Positions 35,462 through 47,626 of a stretch of DNA of 64,000 nt are shown here, piece by piece. The stretch covers positions 124,001-188,000 of the forward strand of contig NZ_PYFW01000002.1 of the NCBI RefSeq assembly GCF_003020125.1, given 5' to 3'. This DNA comes from Bradyrhizobium sp. MOS003. Its GTDB lineage: Bacteria; Pseudomonadota; Alphaproteobacteria; Rhizobiales; Xanthobacteraceae. Numbering within the stretch: position 1 is the stretch's first letter; each line of letters begins with the position of its first letter. Below the pieces are notes generated by a model. It was not told the origin of the DNA. It worked only from the letters and a program-made list of their open reading frames with translations, and did not search any database. Position numbers and translations under genes: made by a program.

Positions 35462-36805
35462 TCAACCGCGAGACGGCCGCCCTGCGGAGCCCCGAACGTC
35501 CGACGTCTTGACGAGCACAGCATCGGGCTCCTCGATTGGACCATTCAAGTATTTCGCGCGCGCCATCTGCTCGATCTTCGACCGGCTCCTGAGGAAAGCC
35601 TGCACCCTTCCGTCCTTGTCGAGGCCGTCGGTCCCGAAATGGTCGTCGAGCGCCTCCCGGCTGATCGCGCAGGACACCTGCCGGCCAAGTGCTCGCCCTG
35701 CGAATGCAACGACGTCCCGGCTTAAATCATAGCGCGGAGGGGCGCTGTCGAACTCCAGATCGATGCCCGGAATAAGAGACCGGATGGCGCCGACCGTCCT
35801 CAGCGTCAGGTCACGCGTGGCGCTCTCGACCCCTGCCAGTCCTTCTTCCAACAGTTGGCGCCATGTTGGACCGCGCTCGCGTGCTTCGTCCCAGGCTTCC
35901 TTCAAATCGTGCGGCCTCAGCTCGGAAAGTGTCAGCAACAACGCCGCGGCTTGCTGAATGTCCTTATCGCGCTTGGCCGTCCCGTCTCTTCGGCGCCTTG
36001 AAACAATGAGCTTGTGGATCGCAAATCGCGCGGGCGCCGGAACGCGAACGGATATTCCTGCACCGTGCAGTATCACCGCCGGTTCGGGATCATGGATCAG
36101 GTAATCCAGGAAGCGAAGCGGCTGCGCGTCGGTTTGCAACGCAGGCAGAGCCTGAGGTTCGCCCGTTCCCTCGCCGGTATTGGGCGTGAGGAAATCCACT
36201 CGCACACCGCCCTTTGCCACATAACTCGTCACACGCCTTCCATCCACGACGTGCGGCACAGCCCGGAAAGTCGCGTCGACGTTCTTCAAGACATCGATGG
36301 CGGGGGGCGTGCTGTCTCCGACCGCCACAGAGGCATTCCTGAATTGAGCGTTGTCGATGTCGCCCGTTTGCAGCAGGGCGCCCGGAAGCCTGACGCCCAG
36401 CATCGCCGGATATGCCTGAAATGCGACGGTGCCGACGAGCACGCCGCGGAGTCGAAACACTCCTGCGTCGGCCAGCGCAGCCAGGACGTTGCCGATCTCC
36501 GGAAGCGGCCGCGGCAAACCGAAGGATCTGACGAGCGTCGATGCGAGCGCACGCCTTTCCTTGATGTCGTCACGATGCTCCTTGTGACGCGCGATCCGCT
36601 CCAACAGGTCGGGAGTTTCCGGGCCGACATATCTTTGGCTTCGATTTTCGCCGGTGCCGGTTTGAAAGTACCAATACTTTCGATTCTTTACCGTCTTGGC
36701 GATGAACGAACCGTCTTCCGCGAACGCATTGTCAAACGCCGCATTGATGCTGCGGTCCAAGAGTTCGGCGTAGATGGTTTGCAAGACCAGCTTTGGAGGT
36801 GCCAC
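35462..36805 (-). CDS. GSU2403-type nucleotidyltransferase-fold protein
   Basis: From GTG 36805 (GGGGAAG ribosome binding site) the protein is 447 residues. The N-terminal part carries LQTIYAELLDRSINAAFDNAFAEDGSF, KTVKNRKYWYFQ and QRYVGPETPDLLERIARH, all characteristic of the GSU2403 family. A nucleotidyltransferase-like core follows, with GVLVGTVAFQAYPAMLG and the metal-binding pair in TGDIDNAQF. Two upstream ATGs (36862, 36838) are in frame but lie in or beyond a palindrome that is better read as promoter. The biological role is unproven; related folds occur in antitoxin or defence contexts. It is next to tRNA-His. Confidence 0.82.
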   Translation of the reverse strand: MAPPKLVLQTIYAELLDRSINAAFDNAFAEDGSFIAKTVKNRKYWYFQTGTGENRSQRYVGPETPDLLERIARHKEHRDDIKERRALASTLVRSFGLPRPLPEIGNVLAALADAGVFRLRGVLVGTVAFQAYPAMLGVRLPGALLQTGDIDNAQFRNASVAVGDSTPPAIDVLKNVDATFRAVPHVVDGRRVTSYVAKGGVRVDFLTPNTGEGTGEPQALPALQTDAQPLRFLDYLIHDPEPAVILHGAGISVRVPAPARFAIHKLIVSRRRRDGTAKRDKDIQQAAALLLTLSELRPHDLKEAWDEARERGPTWRQLLEEGLAGVESATRDLTLRTVGAIRSLIPGIDLEFDSAPPRYDLSRDVVAFAGRALGRQVSCAISREALDDHFGTDGLDKDGRVQAFLRSRSKIEQMARAKYLNGPIEEPDAVLVKTSDVRGSAGRPSRG

Positions 36806-36820
36806 GGCTTCCCCACTGCA

Positions 36821-36850
36821 GTTATACTCTTTTCGCATATTGAGTATAAC
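36821..36850. promoter_or_regulatory. Perfect 9-bp palindrome over the nucleotidyltransferase promoter
   Basis: GTTATACTC (36821-36829) and GAGTATAAC (36842-36850) are perfect inverted repeats with a 12-base spacer. Read on the minus strand they hold TATACT as a -10 box, and TTGGGA 16 bases upstream is a fair -35 box. A third half-site GTTATAC is at 36874-36880. An operator for a repressor, possibly the gene product itself or a partner, is inferred. Confidence 0.6.
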
Positions 36851-36966
36851 AGACTTCCACATGTTCCCAAGTGGTTATACGCGGTTCGCAGAATGATGAT
36901 AACGCCGCCACCAAGGGTGGGCGATCGCAGATCCGTTCCGTGATGTGGGCGAAGTCTCGTCAGCAC

Positions 36967-37043
36967 TGGTACAGTTGGGTGGGCTCGAACCACCGACCTC
37001 CTGTTCCACAGACAGGCGCTCTAACCAACTGAGCTACAACTGC
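36967..37043 (-). tRNA. tRNA-His (GTG)
   Basis: A normal cloverleaf of 77 bases with encoded CCA: acceptor GCAGTTG/CAACTGT, D stem GCTC/GAGC, anticodon stem CCTGT/ACAGG with loop CTGTGGA (anticodon GTG), T-arm GGTGG-TTCGAGC-CCACC. The base before the mature 5' end is T, not G, position 1:72 is G-U and the discriminator is A. This is the atypical tRNA-His found in a clade of alphaproteobacteria that lost the universal G-1. Confidence 0.95.
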
Positions 37044-37183
37044 ATCCTCGCGAGCCGCCTTGGGCGCCTGAACGGGCCGTCGACCTAAGGGGGCTGGACG
37101 GGGCGGAAACTAGGTGCAACGGCCGTTTTTGGCAAGGCCGCAAAACCCCGAAATCGCGCCTCGAACAACGTTATTTCCAAAGC

Positions 37184-37209
37184 AAAACCCGGGCACTGGG
37201 CCCGGGTTT
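37184..37209 (-). terminator. Intrinsic terminator after the phasin gene
   Basis: On the minus strand AAACCCGGG-N7-CCCGGGTTT has a 9-bp perfect stem and is followed by TTTT in all. It lies 26 bases beyond the phasin stop. Confidence 0.85.
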
Positions 37210-37234
37210 CTTAATCAATTCAGACCCGATCCGC

Positions 37235-37666
37235 TCAGGCGGCGGGGTAGAGCTTGGCGGCGGAGGCCTTGATCGGCTCGGCGGCGGCGGTGGCGGCGCG
37301 CTGGGCGATCTCGGCGAGTTCCTTGGCCTGGGCCTGGAAGGTCTCGAGCTGGGTCTTGGAATGGCCGGTCCAGAGCGCGAACGCGTCCTGCGGCGACTTC
37401 ACGCTGAACAGCTGCTGGGTGAACTCGAGCTGGGCGGTGGTGTTCGCCTTCATGAACTCCATCACCTTGGCGGCGTATTCGCTCGCGCCCTTGTGGGCGG
37501 AGGAGAACACGGCCTCGACGGTGCCGTTATGGCTTTCGGCGGCGTCCTTGAACTTGGCGTAGTTTTCGCGGGCCTGCGAAACGCCCTTCTCGGCGAACGC
37601 ACGCATCTGCTCCGGAACCTCGAACGGAATGACGGAGGCAGAGAATGGATCAGTCGCACCTGTCAT
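37235..37666 (-). CDS. Phasin-family polyhydroxyalkanoate granule protein
   Basis: This 143-residue protein is an amphipathic all-helical phasin: IPFEVPEQMRAFAEKGVSQARENYAKFKDAAES, VFSSAHKGASEYAAKVMEFMKANTTAQLEFTQQLFSVKSPQDAFALWTGHSKTQLETFQAQAKELAEIAQRAATAAAEPIK. Phasins coat PHB granules and aid their growth. Length, helix pattern and the Ala-rich tail match rhizobial phasins. It has its own terminator. Confidence 0.9.
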   Translation of the reverse strand: MTGATDPFSASVIPFEVPEQMRAFAEKGVSQARENYAKFKDAAESHNGTVEAVFSSAHKGASEYAAKVMEFMKANTTAQLEFTQQLFSVKSPQDAFALWTGHSKTQLETFQAQAKELAEIAQRAATAAAEPIKASAAKLYPAA

Positions 37667-38187
37667 GGGTTGTCCCTCACACTAATTGGAAAATGGGTGA
37701 GCCGTCTGGCGCGCCCGCCGGGCCCCCATCTGGGCCTGCATTCAGCGGAGCGAAGACCGGATACGTGAAACAAAACCGCTCGCCCAACGTCGGGTAGTAT
37801 TGCTGCCTATCATGTCAACATTGTGCATCGCAACGCGCCAGCAGGGTGCACTGCGAAATTTAATCTAGGACAGGGTGAGGTTCCGGTATGGGGGAACCGG
37901 GGGTTGAAGGTGGAAACGCGGCTACCCCGCTGTCATTCCGGGGCGCGACGAAGTCGCGAGCCCGGAATCCATTCCGCCACCATCTATGCGGGAGAGCGCC
38001 TCCCCGAATCCCTTGGATGAGCCGGGCGGCGGCTTGCGGGGTCGGCCGGATTAAGGTTATCGCGGCTTAGGGCCGCCGCCGGGGCGTGGGGCCGTGGACC
38101 TGCCCGCGGGCGCGGGCGATACTAACCCTTTCTTAAGGCTGTCATTCCGGCAGCCGCCAGCTTCACGCGTGAGACACAGCCGGTCGG
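37667..38187. other. Intergenic region with one dispersed repeat
   Basis: The 521 bases between the phasin gene and the PAS kinase gene, which are divergent, contain a GTCATTCCGGG-family repeat (37931-37973) and short GC-rich stretches. I see no RNA gene or open frame of quality. Promoters for both genes must lie here but I cannot place them. Confidence 0.5.
37931..37973. repeat. Dispersed palindromic repeat, GTCATTCCGGG family
   Basis: GTCATTCCGGGGCGCGACGAAGTCGCGAGCCCGGAATCCATT folds on itself (GGCGCGAC-GAA-GTCGCGA core inside ATTCCGGG/CCCGGAAT arms). It is a single-hairpin version of the unit at 10501-10605. Confidence 0.8.
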
Positions 38188-41595
<3,408 letters not shown>

Positions 41596-41775
41596 GCGCT
41601 GCATCTGTGGGACGGGTACGCCAGTCCCGGCGGACGAGGTGTAATTGCCGGTTTTTCCCGGTAGGAACCGAATGGCCTGTCGCGGCTTAAAAGCACACTT
41701 GCTTTGCACCTCACTTGCTTTCCTCCTTACCTGCCCTTCCGCCATGACCCAGCCTCTCAACGACTCCTGGTCCTG

Positions 41776-42921
41776 ATGCCCGGCCGAGCGAAATCAGCGG
41801 CGACCAAGCCTGCGGCCGTGACGCGGGCTGCGAGTGACGCCCAACGGAAGCCGCTTCCCTCCGGTGCGAGTGCGCGCATGAATGCCCGCATCGCGCTTGC
41901 TCTCGCGCTGGCCGCGCTCGGCCTGTGGACGGCAGCCGGCTTCCTGCCGGCGCTGATCTGGGCGGCGATCCTGGCAACGACCTTGTGGCCGCTCTACACC
42001 ACATTTTCACAACGCATCACATCCGGCCCTTCCACCGCGGCCGCCCTGATCTTCACGCTCATCGTCGCTCTCGTGCTGTTCACTCCGATGGCGCTTGCGA
42101 TCTATCAGATCGCCGAGCAGGGCGACGTGCTGGTTGGCTGGGTGAAGCGTGCCGGCGAGAGCGGGGTTGAAGTGCCCGACTGGCTTGCCCGCCTGCCGAT
42201 CGCCGCCGAGAGCCTGCAGCAATGGTGGCGCAATAACCTATCGGATCCCAAAGCTGCCACGGCCTGGCTCAAGACCATCAACATGGACGACGCGTCGAAC
42301 CTGCTGCGGACGTTCGGCGCGCAATTGCTGCACCGCCTGTTCCTGATGTTCTTCTCGCTGGTTGCCCTGTTCGTCCTGCTCCGCAACGGCCGCCTGCTCG
42401 CAAGCCGCTTTCTCGAGACATGCGACAAGCTGTTTGGGGAAGCTGGCGAGGGTTTGATGGAGAAGATGGTCCAGGCCACGCGAGGGACCGTCAACGGCAC
42501 CGTCCTGGTCGCGGCCGGCGAAGGCCTGCTGATCGGCGTCGGCTACCTGATCGCCGGCGTTCCCAATGCCATCATCTTCACAATTCTCACCACGGCGCTG
42601 GCGATGCTGCCGTTCGGCGCCTGGGCCGCCTTCAGCGCCGCTGCGCTGCTGCTGGCCTCAAGCGGCGGCAGCGGGGCCGCAGCAGCGGCCGTCTTCATCT
42701 GGGGTGCGATCGTGATGTTCGCCGGGGATCATTTCGTCTGGCCCACCCTGGTGGGCGACTCCGCACGGCTGCCATTCCTGCTCGCGTTCGTCGGAATCTT
42801 CGGCGGCCTGGCCGCGTTCGGTTTGATGGGCCTGTTTCTGGGCCCGGTCATCATGGCGGCATTGATGGTGGTATGGCGCGAGTGGATCTTCCGACCCGTC
42901 GTCAGCGATACCGCGGCTTGA
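41776..42921 (+). CDS. AI-2E transporter-family membrane protein
   Basis: This 381-residue protein has about eight membrane helices with the family layout: helices 1-3 near the N terminus (ALALAALGLWTAAGFLPALIWAAILATTLWPL, AALIFTLIVALVLFTPMAL), a long soluble loop, then VLVAAGEGLLIGVGYLIAGVPNAIIFTILTTALAMLPFGAW and the terminal helices DHFVWPTLVGDSARLPFLLAFVGIFGGLAAFGLMGLFLGPVI. The family exports or takes up diverse small molecules or ions; AI-2 signalling should not be assumed. An earlier in-frame ATG at 41704 adds 24 unremarkable residues. Confidence 0.88.
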   Translation: MPGRAKSAATKPAAVTRAASDAQRKPLPSGASARMNARIALALALAALGLWTAAGFLPALIWAAILATTLWPLYTTFSQRITSGPSTAAALIFTLIVALVLFTPMALAIYQIAEQGDVLVGWVKRAGESGVEVPDWLARLPIAAESLQQWWRNNLSDPKAATAWLKTINMDDASNLLRTFGAQLLHRLFLMFFSLVALFVLLRNGRLLASRFLETCDKLFGEAGEGLMEKMVQATRGTVNGTVLVAAGEGLLIGVGYLIAGVPNAIIFTILTTALAMLPFGAWAAFSAAALLLASSGGSGAAAAAVFIWGAIVMFAGDHFVWPTLVGDSARLPFLLAFVGIFGGLAAFGLMGLFLGPVIMAALMVVWREWIFRPVVSDTAA

Positions 42922-42963
42922 TCCGGCGCGGGCGCTCTGCGCCGCGCCGGATCGTTTCAAGCC

Positions 42964-44136
42964 TCAGCTGTAGATCTCGAACAGGCCGGCGCCGCCCTGG
43001 CCGCCGCCGATGCACATCGTCACCACGCCCCACTTGGCCTTGCGGCGTGCGCCTTCCTGCAGCAGATGGCCCGTGCAGCGTGCACCCGTCATGCCGAAGG
43101 GATGTCCGATCGCGATCGAGCCGCCATTGACGTTGTACTTGGCAGGATCGATGCCGAGCTTGTCGCGCGAGTAGAGGCACTGGCTGGCGAAAGCTTCGTT
43201 GAGCTCCCAAAGATCGATGTCGTCGATCTTCAGGCCATGACGCTTCAACAGCTTCGGCACCGCGAAGATCGGGCCGATGCCCATCTCGTCGGGCTCGCAG
43301 CCCGCGGTCGCCCAGGCGACGAAGCGGCCGAGCGGCTTGAGGCCGCGCTTCTCGGCGTCCTTGGCTTCCATCAGCACCACGGCCGCCGCGCCGTCGGAGA
43401 GCTGGCTGGCATTGCCGGCAGTGACGAACTTGCCCGGGCCCTTCACCGGCTCGAGCTTGGCGAGCCCCTCCAGCGTGGTCTCGGGCCGATTGCACTCGTC
43501 GCGGTCGACGACGTAGTCGACGATGCTCTCTGCCTTGGTCGCCTTGTCGACGACCTTCATCCTGGTCTTCATCGGGACGATCTCGTCCTTGAACTTGCCC
43601 GCCTGCTGCGCCGCCGCCATACGACGCTGCGACTCCAGCGAATACTCGTCCTGGTATTCACGGCTGAGCTTGTAGCGTTCTGCAACGATGTCGGCAGTGT
43701 CGATCATCGCCATGAAGATGTCGGGCGCGACCTTGAGCAATTCAGGATCGATCGATTCCTTCGGCGTGCCGCCGCCCGGCATCGAGATGCTCTCGACGCC
43801 GCCTGCGACGATGCAGTCGGCACCGTCGGAACGGATCGAGTTGGCGGCCATCGCGATGGTCTGCAGCCCCGAGGAGCAGAAGCGGTTCACCGAGACGCCG
43901 GCCGTGGTCTTCGGCAGGCCGGCGAGCAGCGCGGCCTGGCGGCCGATGTTCGGCGCGCCGTGGGCGCAATTGCCGAGATAGCAATCCTCGACATAGTCCT
44001 TCTCGACGCCGGCGCGCTTCACCGCGTGCTGGATGGCGTGGGCCGCGAGCGACATCGGCGGCGTGATGTTGAACCCGCCGCGGCCGGATTTTGCGAGGCC
44101 CGTGCGCGCATAGGAAACGATGACGGCTTCACGCAT
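42964..44136 (-). CDS. Acetyl-CoA acetyltransferase (thiolase)
   Basis: This 390-residue thiolase condenses or cleaves acyl-CoA esters. Catalytic Cys is in VNRFCSSGLQTIAMAAN, the acidic/His motif NGGSIAIGHPFGMTGAR and the C-terminal Cys in CIGGGQGGAGLFE complete the active site. ATG 44136 with a GGGAGAA ribosome binding site is used; the in-frame sequence further up overlaps a dispersed repeat. Whether it works in PHB synthesis, beta-oxidation or another pathway is not clear, since no acetoacetyl-CoA reductase is adjacent. Confidence 0.93.
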   Translation of the reverse strand: MREAVIVSYARTGLAKSGRGGFNITPPMSLAAHAIQHAVKRAGVEKDYVEDCYLGNCAHGAPNIGRQAALLAGLPKTTAGVSVNRFCSSGLQTIAMAANSIRSDGADCIVAGGVESISMPGGGTPKESIDPELLKVAPDIFMAMIDTADIVAERYKLSREYQDEYSLESQRRMAAAQQAGKFKDEIVPMKTRMKVVDKATKAESIVDYVVDRDECNRPETTLEGLAKLEPVKGPGKFVTAGNASQLSDGAAAVVLMEAKDAEKRGLKPLGRFVAWATAGCEPDEMGIGPIFAVPKLLKRHGLKIDDIDLWELNEAFASQCLYSRDKLGIDPAKYNVNGGSIAIGHPFGMTGARCTGHLLQEGARRKAKWGVVTMCIGGGQGGAGLFEIYS

Positions 44137-44229
44137 GTGTTTCTCCCTTGTCGAACGATTTTGAACGGAGCGTGGATACGAGGCGTTCTGGCCGCCATTG
44201 GTACACAAAGATTGGAGGCTACGGAAAAC

Positions 44230-44257
44230 AAAAACGCCGCCTCCGGCGATGGAGGCG
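44230..44257 (-). terminator. Intrinsic terminator beyond serA
   Basis: On the minus strand CGCCTCC-ATCGCC-GGAGGCG is followed by GCG and five T residues. It is 165 bases beyond the serA stop and just upstream of the thiolase gene, so it separates the two transcripts. Confidence 0.78.
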
Positions 44258-44325
44258 ACGTTGTTCCGCGGGTCGGAATATATGATACGCGTCATTCCGG
44301 AAGGCGCGCCCCGCTCCATCCACCC

Positions 44326-44406
44326 GTCATGCCCGGGCTTGTCCCGGGCATCCACGTATTCATTGGCGGATGCGCGTGGATGGCCGGATCAAGCCCGGCC
44401 ATGACG
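44326..44406. repeat. Dispersed palindromic repeat, GGCCGGGCTTGTCCCGGCC family
   Basis: GTCATGCCCGGG-CTTGT-CCCGGGCATCCACG and CGTGGATGGCCGG-ATCAAG-CCGGCCATGAC form two hairpins facing each other with CCACG/CGTGG links, the same design as the unit at 9234-9325. It lies between serA and the thiolase terminator. Confidence 0.8.
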
Positions 44407-44421
44407 ACGGAGAGACCTTGG

Positions 44422-46011
44422 TCAGAACGTCAGCGCCTTGGCCTGCTTGACCTGCGGCAGCGCCTGCACCTTGGCGAGGAGGTCCGCCGGCACCGCACCG
44501 TCGACCTCGACGAGGGCAATGGCATCGGCGCCGGGGGCGACGCGGCCGAGATGGAAGGTGGCGATGTTGAGCTTGGCATCGCCAAGCAGGCTCGCGAACT
44601 TGCCGATGAAGCCCGGCTTGTCCTCGTTGGTGATGTAGATCATCGACTTGCCGAATTCGGCGTCGACGCGGATGCCCTTGATGTCGACGAGCCGCGGCTT
44701 GCCGTCGGCATAGACGGTGCCAGAGACCGAACGCTCCTGCCGCTCGGTGGTCACCGTGACGGTGATCAGGCTCTCGTAGTCGCTCTGGGCGGCGCGCACG
44801 ATCTCATCCACCACCATGCCGCGCTCCTTGGCGATAACAGGCGCGGATACCACGTTGATCTCACCCAGCATCGGCCGCAGCAGGCCCGACAGCACCGCGG
44901 AGGTGATCGCCTTGATCTTCATCTCGGCGACATGGCCCTCATAGGTGATTTCGACCTTGAGGATGCCACTCTCGGTGAGCTGTCCCGCGAACGAGCCGAG
45001 CTTCTCGGCGAGCGAGATGAACGGCTTCAGCTTCGGCGCTTCTTCCGCCGTGATCGAGGGGAAGTTGACCGCGTTCGAGATCGCGCCGGTGAGCAGGTAA
45101 TCCGACATCTGCTCGGCGACCTGGAGGGCGACGTTCTCCTGCGCTTCGGTGGTGGAGGCGCCGAGATGCGGCGTGCAGATCACGTTGGGATGGCCGAACA
45201 GCACGTTCTTGGTGGCGGGCTCCTCGACGAAGACGTCGAAGGCGGCGCCCGCAATGTGCTTGGAATTGAGCGCGTCGACCACCGCCTGCTCGTCGACGAG
45301 GCCGCCGCGGGCGCAGTTGATCAGGCGCACGCCCTTCTTCATCCTGGCGATTGCGGCCGCATCAATGATGTTTTTGGTCTTCTCGGTCAGCGGCGTGTGC
45401 AGCGTGATGAAATCGGCGCGTTTGAGCAGATCATCGAGCTCGACCTTCTCGACGCCGATGTCCTTGGCGCGCTCCGGCGACAGGAACGGATCGAACGCGA
45501 TCACCTTCATGCGCAGGCCGAGCGCACGGTCGGCGACGATCGAGCCGATGTTGCCGCAGCCGACGACGCCGAGCACCTTGCCGGTGATCTCGACGCCCAT
45601 GAAGCGGTTCTTCTCCCACTTGCCGGCCTGGGTCGAGGCGTCGGCCTGCGGGATCTCGCGCGCGAGCGCCAGCATCAGGGTGATGGCGTGCTCGGCGGTC
45701 GTGATCGAATTGCCGAACGGCGTGTTCATCACGATGATGCCCTTGGCCGTGGCGGCGGGAATCTCGACATTGTCGACGCCGATGCCGGCGCGGCCGATCA
45801 CCTTCAGCTTCGCCGCCTTCTCCAGGATCTTGGCGGTCGCCTTGGTCGCGGAGCGGATCGCGAGGCCGTCGTAATTGCCGATGATCTCGGCGAGCTTGTC
45901 CTTGTCCTTGCCGAGGTTTGGCTGGAAGTCGACCTCGACGCCGCGGTCCTTGAAGATCTGCACGGCAGCGGGCGAGAGCGCGTCGGAAATGAGAACTTTG
46001 GGTTTGGTCAT
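44422..46011 (-). CDS. serA: D-3-phosphoglycerate dehydrogenase
   Basis: This 529-residue enzyme makes 3-phosphohydroxypyruvate, the first step of serine synthesis. The D-isomer dehydrogenase fold shows the NAD motif VLGVVGCGNIGSIVADRALGL, catalytic Arg (NCARGGLVDEQAV), Glu and His (CTPHLGASTTEAQENVA). An intervening regulatory domain (about 320-450) and a C-terminal ACT domain (MIYITNEDKPGFIGKFASLLGDAKLNIATFHLGR) make it the long type. It lies 156 bases downstream of serC in the same direction, with a dispersed repeat between. Confidence 0.97.
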   Translation of the reverse strand: MTKPKVLISDALSPAAVQIFKDRGVEVDFQPNLGKDKDKLAEIIGNYDGLAIRSATKATAKILEKAAKLKVIGRAGIGVDNVEIPAATAKGIIVMNTPFGNSITTAEHAITLMLALAREIPQADASTQAGKWEKNRFMGVEITGKVLGVVGCGNIGSIVADRALGLRMKVIAFDPFLSPERAKDIGVEKVELDDLLKRADFITLHTPLTEKTKNIIDAAAIARMKKGVRLINCARGGLVDEQAVVDALNSKHIAGAAFDVFVEEPATKNVLFGHPNVICTPHLGASTTEAQENVALQVAEQMSDYLLTGAISNAVNFPSITAEEAPKLKPFISLAEKLGSFAGQLTESGILKVEITYEGHVAEMKIKAITSAVLSGLLRPMLGEINVVSAPVIAKERGMVVDEIVRAAQSDYESLITVTVTTERQERSVSGTVYADGKPRLVDIKGIRVDAEFGKSMIYITNEDKPGFIGKFASLLGDAKLNIATFHLGRVAPGADAIALVEVDGAVPADLLAKVQALPQVKQAKALTF

Positions 46012-46044
46012 GGGAATGATCCGTGGTGCGTGCTGCAGTTACGG

Positions 46045-46142
46045 GACGTCATCCGCGGGTAAAAGCGCGAAGCGCGTGTTCGCGCTGGAGACCCGCGGAT
46101 CCATTCTTTCGATGGATGGCCGGGTCAAGCCCGGCCATGACG
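46045..46142. repeat. Dispersed palindromic repeat, mixed type
   Basis: GTCATCCGCGGGTAAAAGCGCGAAGCGCGTGTTCGCGC...CCCGCGGATCC forms a hairpin of the GTCATCC type, followed by GATGGCCGGGTCAAGCCCGGCCATGAC of the GGCCGGG family. It lies between serC and serA, so it may tune expression within the operon. Confidence 0.78.
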
Positions 46143-46167
46143 AGATGAGGTGACGAGCGAAGCCTGC

Positions 46168-47340
46168 TTACGCCGCCTTGGCGAGCGTGGCCTTGGTCTC
46201 GGCGAAGGCCCAGTCGATCCACTGCGTCAGGATCTCGACGTCCTTGGCCTCGACGGTGGCGCCGCACCAGATCCGCAGGCCGGCCGGCGCATCGCGATAG
46301 TACGCGAAGTCGTAACCGGCGCCTTCCTTCTCGACGAGGGCAACCAACTTCTTGGAGAAGTCAGCCTGTGCGTCATCCGAGAGCGAGGTGATCGCGGGAT
46401 CGGTGAACTTCAGGCACACCGAAGTGTTGGAGCGGATCGCGGCGTCCTTGGCCAGGAAGTCGATCCACGGCGTCTTCGCCTTCCAGTCGGCGAGCACCTT
46501 GGTGTTGGCGTCGGCACGCGCGATCAACGCCTTGAGGCCGCCGATCGATTTGGCCCAGTTCAACGCATCGAGATAATCCTCGACGCAGAGCATCGACGGC
46601 GTGTTGATCGTCTCGCCGACGAAGATGCCTTCGTTGATCTTGCCGCCCTTGGTCATGCGGAAGATCTTCGGCAGCGGCCAGGCCGGCTTGTAGGTCTCGA
46701 GCCGCTCCACCGCGCGCGGCGATAGGATCAGCATGCCATGCGCGGCTTCGCCGCCGAGCGCCTTCTGCCAGGAGAAGGTGACGACATCGAGCTTGGCCCA
46801 GTCCAGCGGCTGCGCGAATGCGGCCGAGGTGGCGTCGCAAATGGTCAGGCCTTCGCGGGTCGCGCTGATCCAGTCAGCGTTCGGCACCCGCACGCCGGAG
46901 GTGGTGCCGTTCCAGGTGAAAACGACGTCGCTGTTGGGATCGACCTTCGACAGATCGGGAATCTCACCATAAGCAGCGTTCAGCTTGGTGACGTCCTTGA
47001 GCTTCAATTCCTTGACGATGTCGCTGACCCAGCCTTCGCCGAAGGATTCCCAGGCGAGGGTGGTGACGGGCCGCGCACCGAGCAGCGACCACAGCGCCAT
47101 CTCGACCGCGCCGGTATCCGACGCCGGCACGATGCCGATGCGATAATCGGCCGGCACCTCGAGCACTTCGCGCGTCAGATCGATCGCGAGCTTGAGCTTG
47201 GTCTTGCCGACCTTCGCGCGATGCGAACGGCCGAGGGCTGCATCCTTGAGATTTTGGGCGTTCCATCCGGGGCGCTTGGCGCAGGGGCCGGAGGAAAAAT
47301 GCGGCACGTTCGGCCGCGAAGCGGGCTTCGCTACAGTCAT
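46168..47340 (-). CDS. serC: Phosphoserine aminotransferase
   Basis: This 390-residue PLP enzyme converts phosphohydroxypyruvate to phosphoserine. Characteristic features are [16 protein letters not shown] at the start, [37 protein letters not shown] with the PLP Lys, and SICLKF/STNTSV-type segments for the alpha-proteobacterial form. It precedes serA and has a promoter and a structured leader at 47341-47423, giving a serC-serA operon for serine synthesis. Confidence 0.96.
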   Translation of the reverse strand: MTVAKPASRPNVPHFSSGPCAKRPGWNAQNLKDAALGRSHRAKVGKTKLKLAIDLTREVLEVPADYRIGIVPASDTGAVEMALWSLLGARPVTTLAWESFGEGWVSDIVKELKLKDVTKLNAAYGEIPDLSKVDPNSDVVFTWNGTTSGVRVPNADWISATREGLTICDATSAAFAQPLDWAKLDVVTFSWQKALGGEAAHGMLILSPRAVERLETYKPAWPLPKIFRMTKGGKINEGIFVGETINTPSMLCVEDYLDALNWAKSIGGLKALIARADANTKVLADWKAKTPWIDFLAKDAAIRSNTSVCLKFTDPAITSLSDDAQADFSKKLVALVEKEGAGYDFAYYRDAPAGLRIWCGATVEAKDVEILTQWIDWAFAETKATLAKAA

Positions 47341-47388
47341 ATTCTACCCTTCCAGATAGTAAGCCTCCCGTTGGGGGGAGGTGTCCCG
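47341..47388 (-). ncRNA. Probable serC-type RNA leader
   Basis: The predicted transcript leader (about 48 bases) reads, on the minus strand, GCGGGACACCTCCCCCCAACGGGAGGCTTAC and ends with the serC ribosome binding site GGAAGGG. The hairpin CCTCCC/GGGAGG (47381-47376 with 47369-47364) is followed by a purine-rich tract. Sequence, size and position (5' end of a serC-serA operon) fit the serC motif described from alphaproteobacteria; I recall the motif but cannot check the covariance model. Confidence 0.55.
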
Positions 47389-47394
47389 CCGCGG

Positions 47395-47423
47395 CTGATA
47401 CGGGAAACGGGAAGAGTCGTCAA
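47395..47423 (-). promoter_or_regulatory. serC promoter
   Basis: Minus strand TTGACG (47423-47418), 17-bp spacer, TATCAG (47400-47395). The expected start at about 47388 places the serC leader directly at the 5' end of the RNA. The -35 box overlaps the stop codon (47422-47420) of the small gene upstream, so the serC promoter is embedded in the end of that gene. Confidence 0.72.
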
Positions 47424-47626
47424 GGAAGTTCCGGGGCCTCACGCGCGAGTGATGGCTGATCCGGTGCAATATCGGGGGATTCGACGGCGGCAACCGCATT
47501 CAGCAAGCCGGTGGCTTCGCTGATTAACTGCGCGGCACGACGGCGGCTGCCGACTTTCAAAATGCATTTGTCATTGGCCTGCACAACGTAGTCGTTGCCG
47601 ACCTTGATCATCGAATAGCTTGTCAT
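47420..47626 (-). CDS. Small hypothetical protein
   Basis: From ATG 47626 the product is 68 residues: MTSYSMIKVGNDYVVQANDKCILKVGSRRRAAQLISEATGLLNAVAAVESPDIAPDQ... The first part looks like three short strands and a helix, a layout shared with small rhizobial hypothetical proteins. An open frame extends upstream to 47767 but with no coding character. Its stop overlaps the -35 box of serC. Function is unknown. Confidence 0.68.
   Translation of the reverse strand: MTSYSMIKVGNDYVVQANDKCILKVGSRRRAAQLISEATGLLNAVAAVESPDIAPDQPSLAREAPELP

Noticed and set aside
43066..46062. 998-residue plus-strand open frame over thiolase and serA
   Set aside because: It runs opposite two conserved enzymes and has the charged, low-complexity look of a shadow frame.
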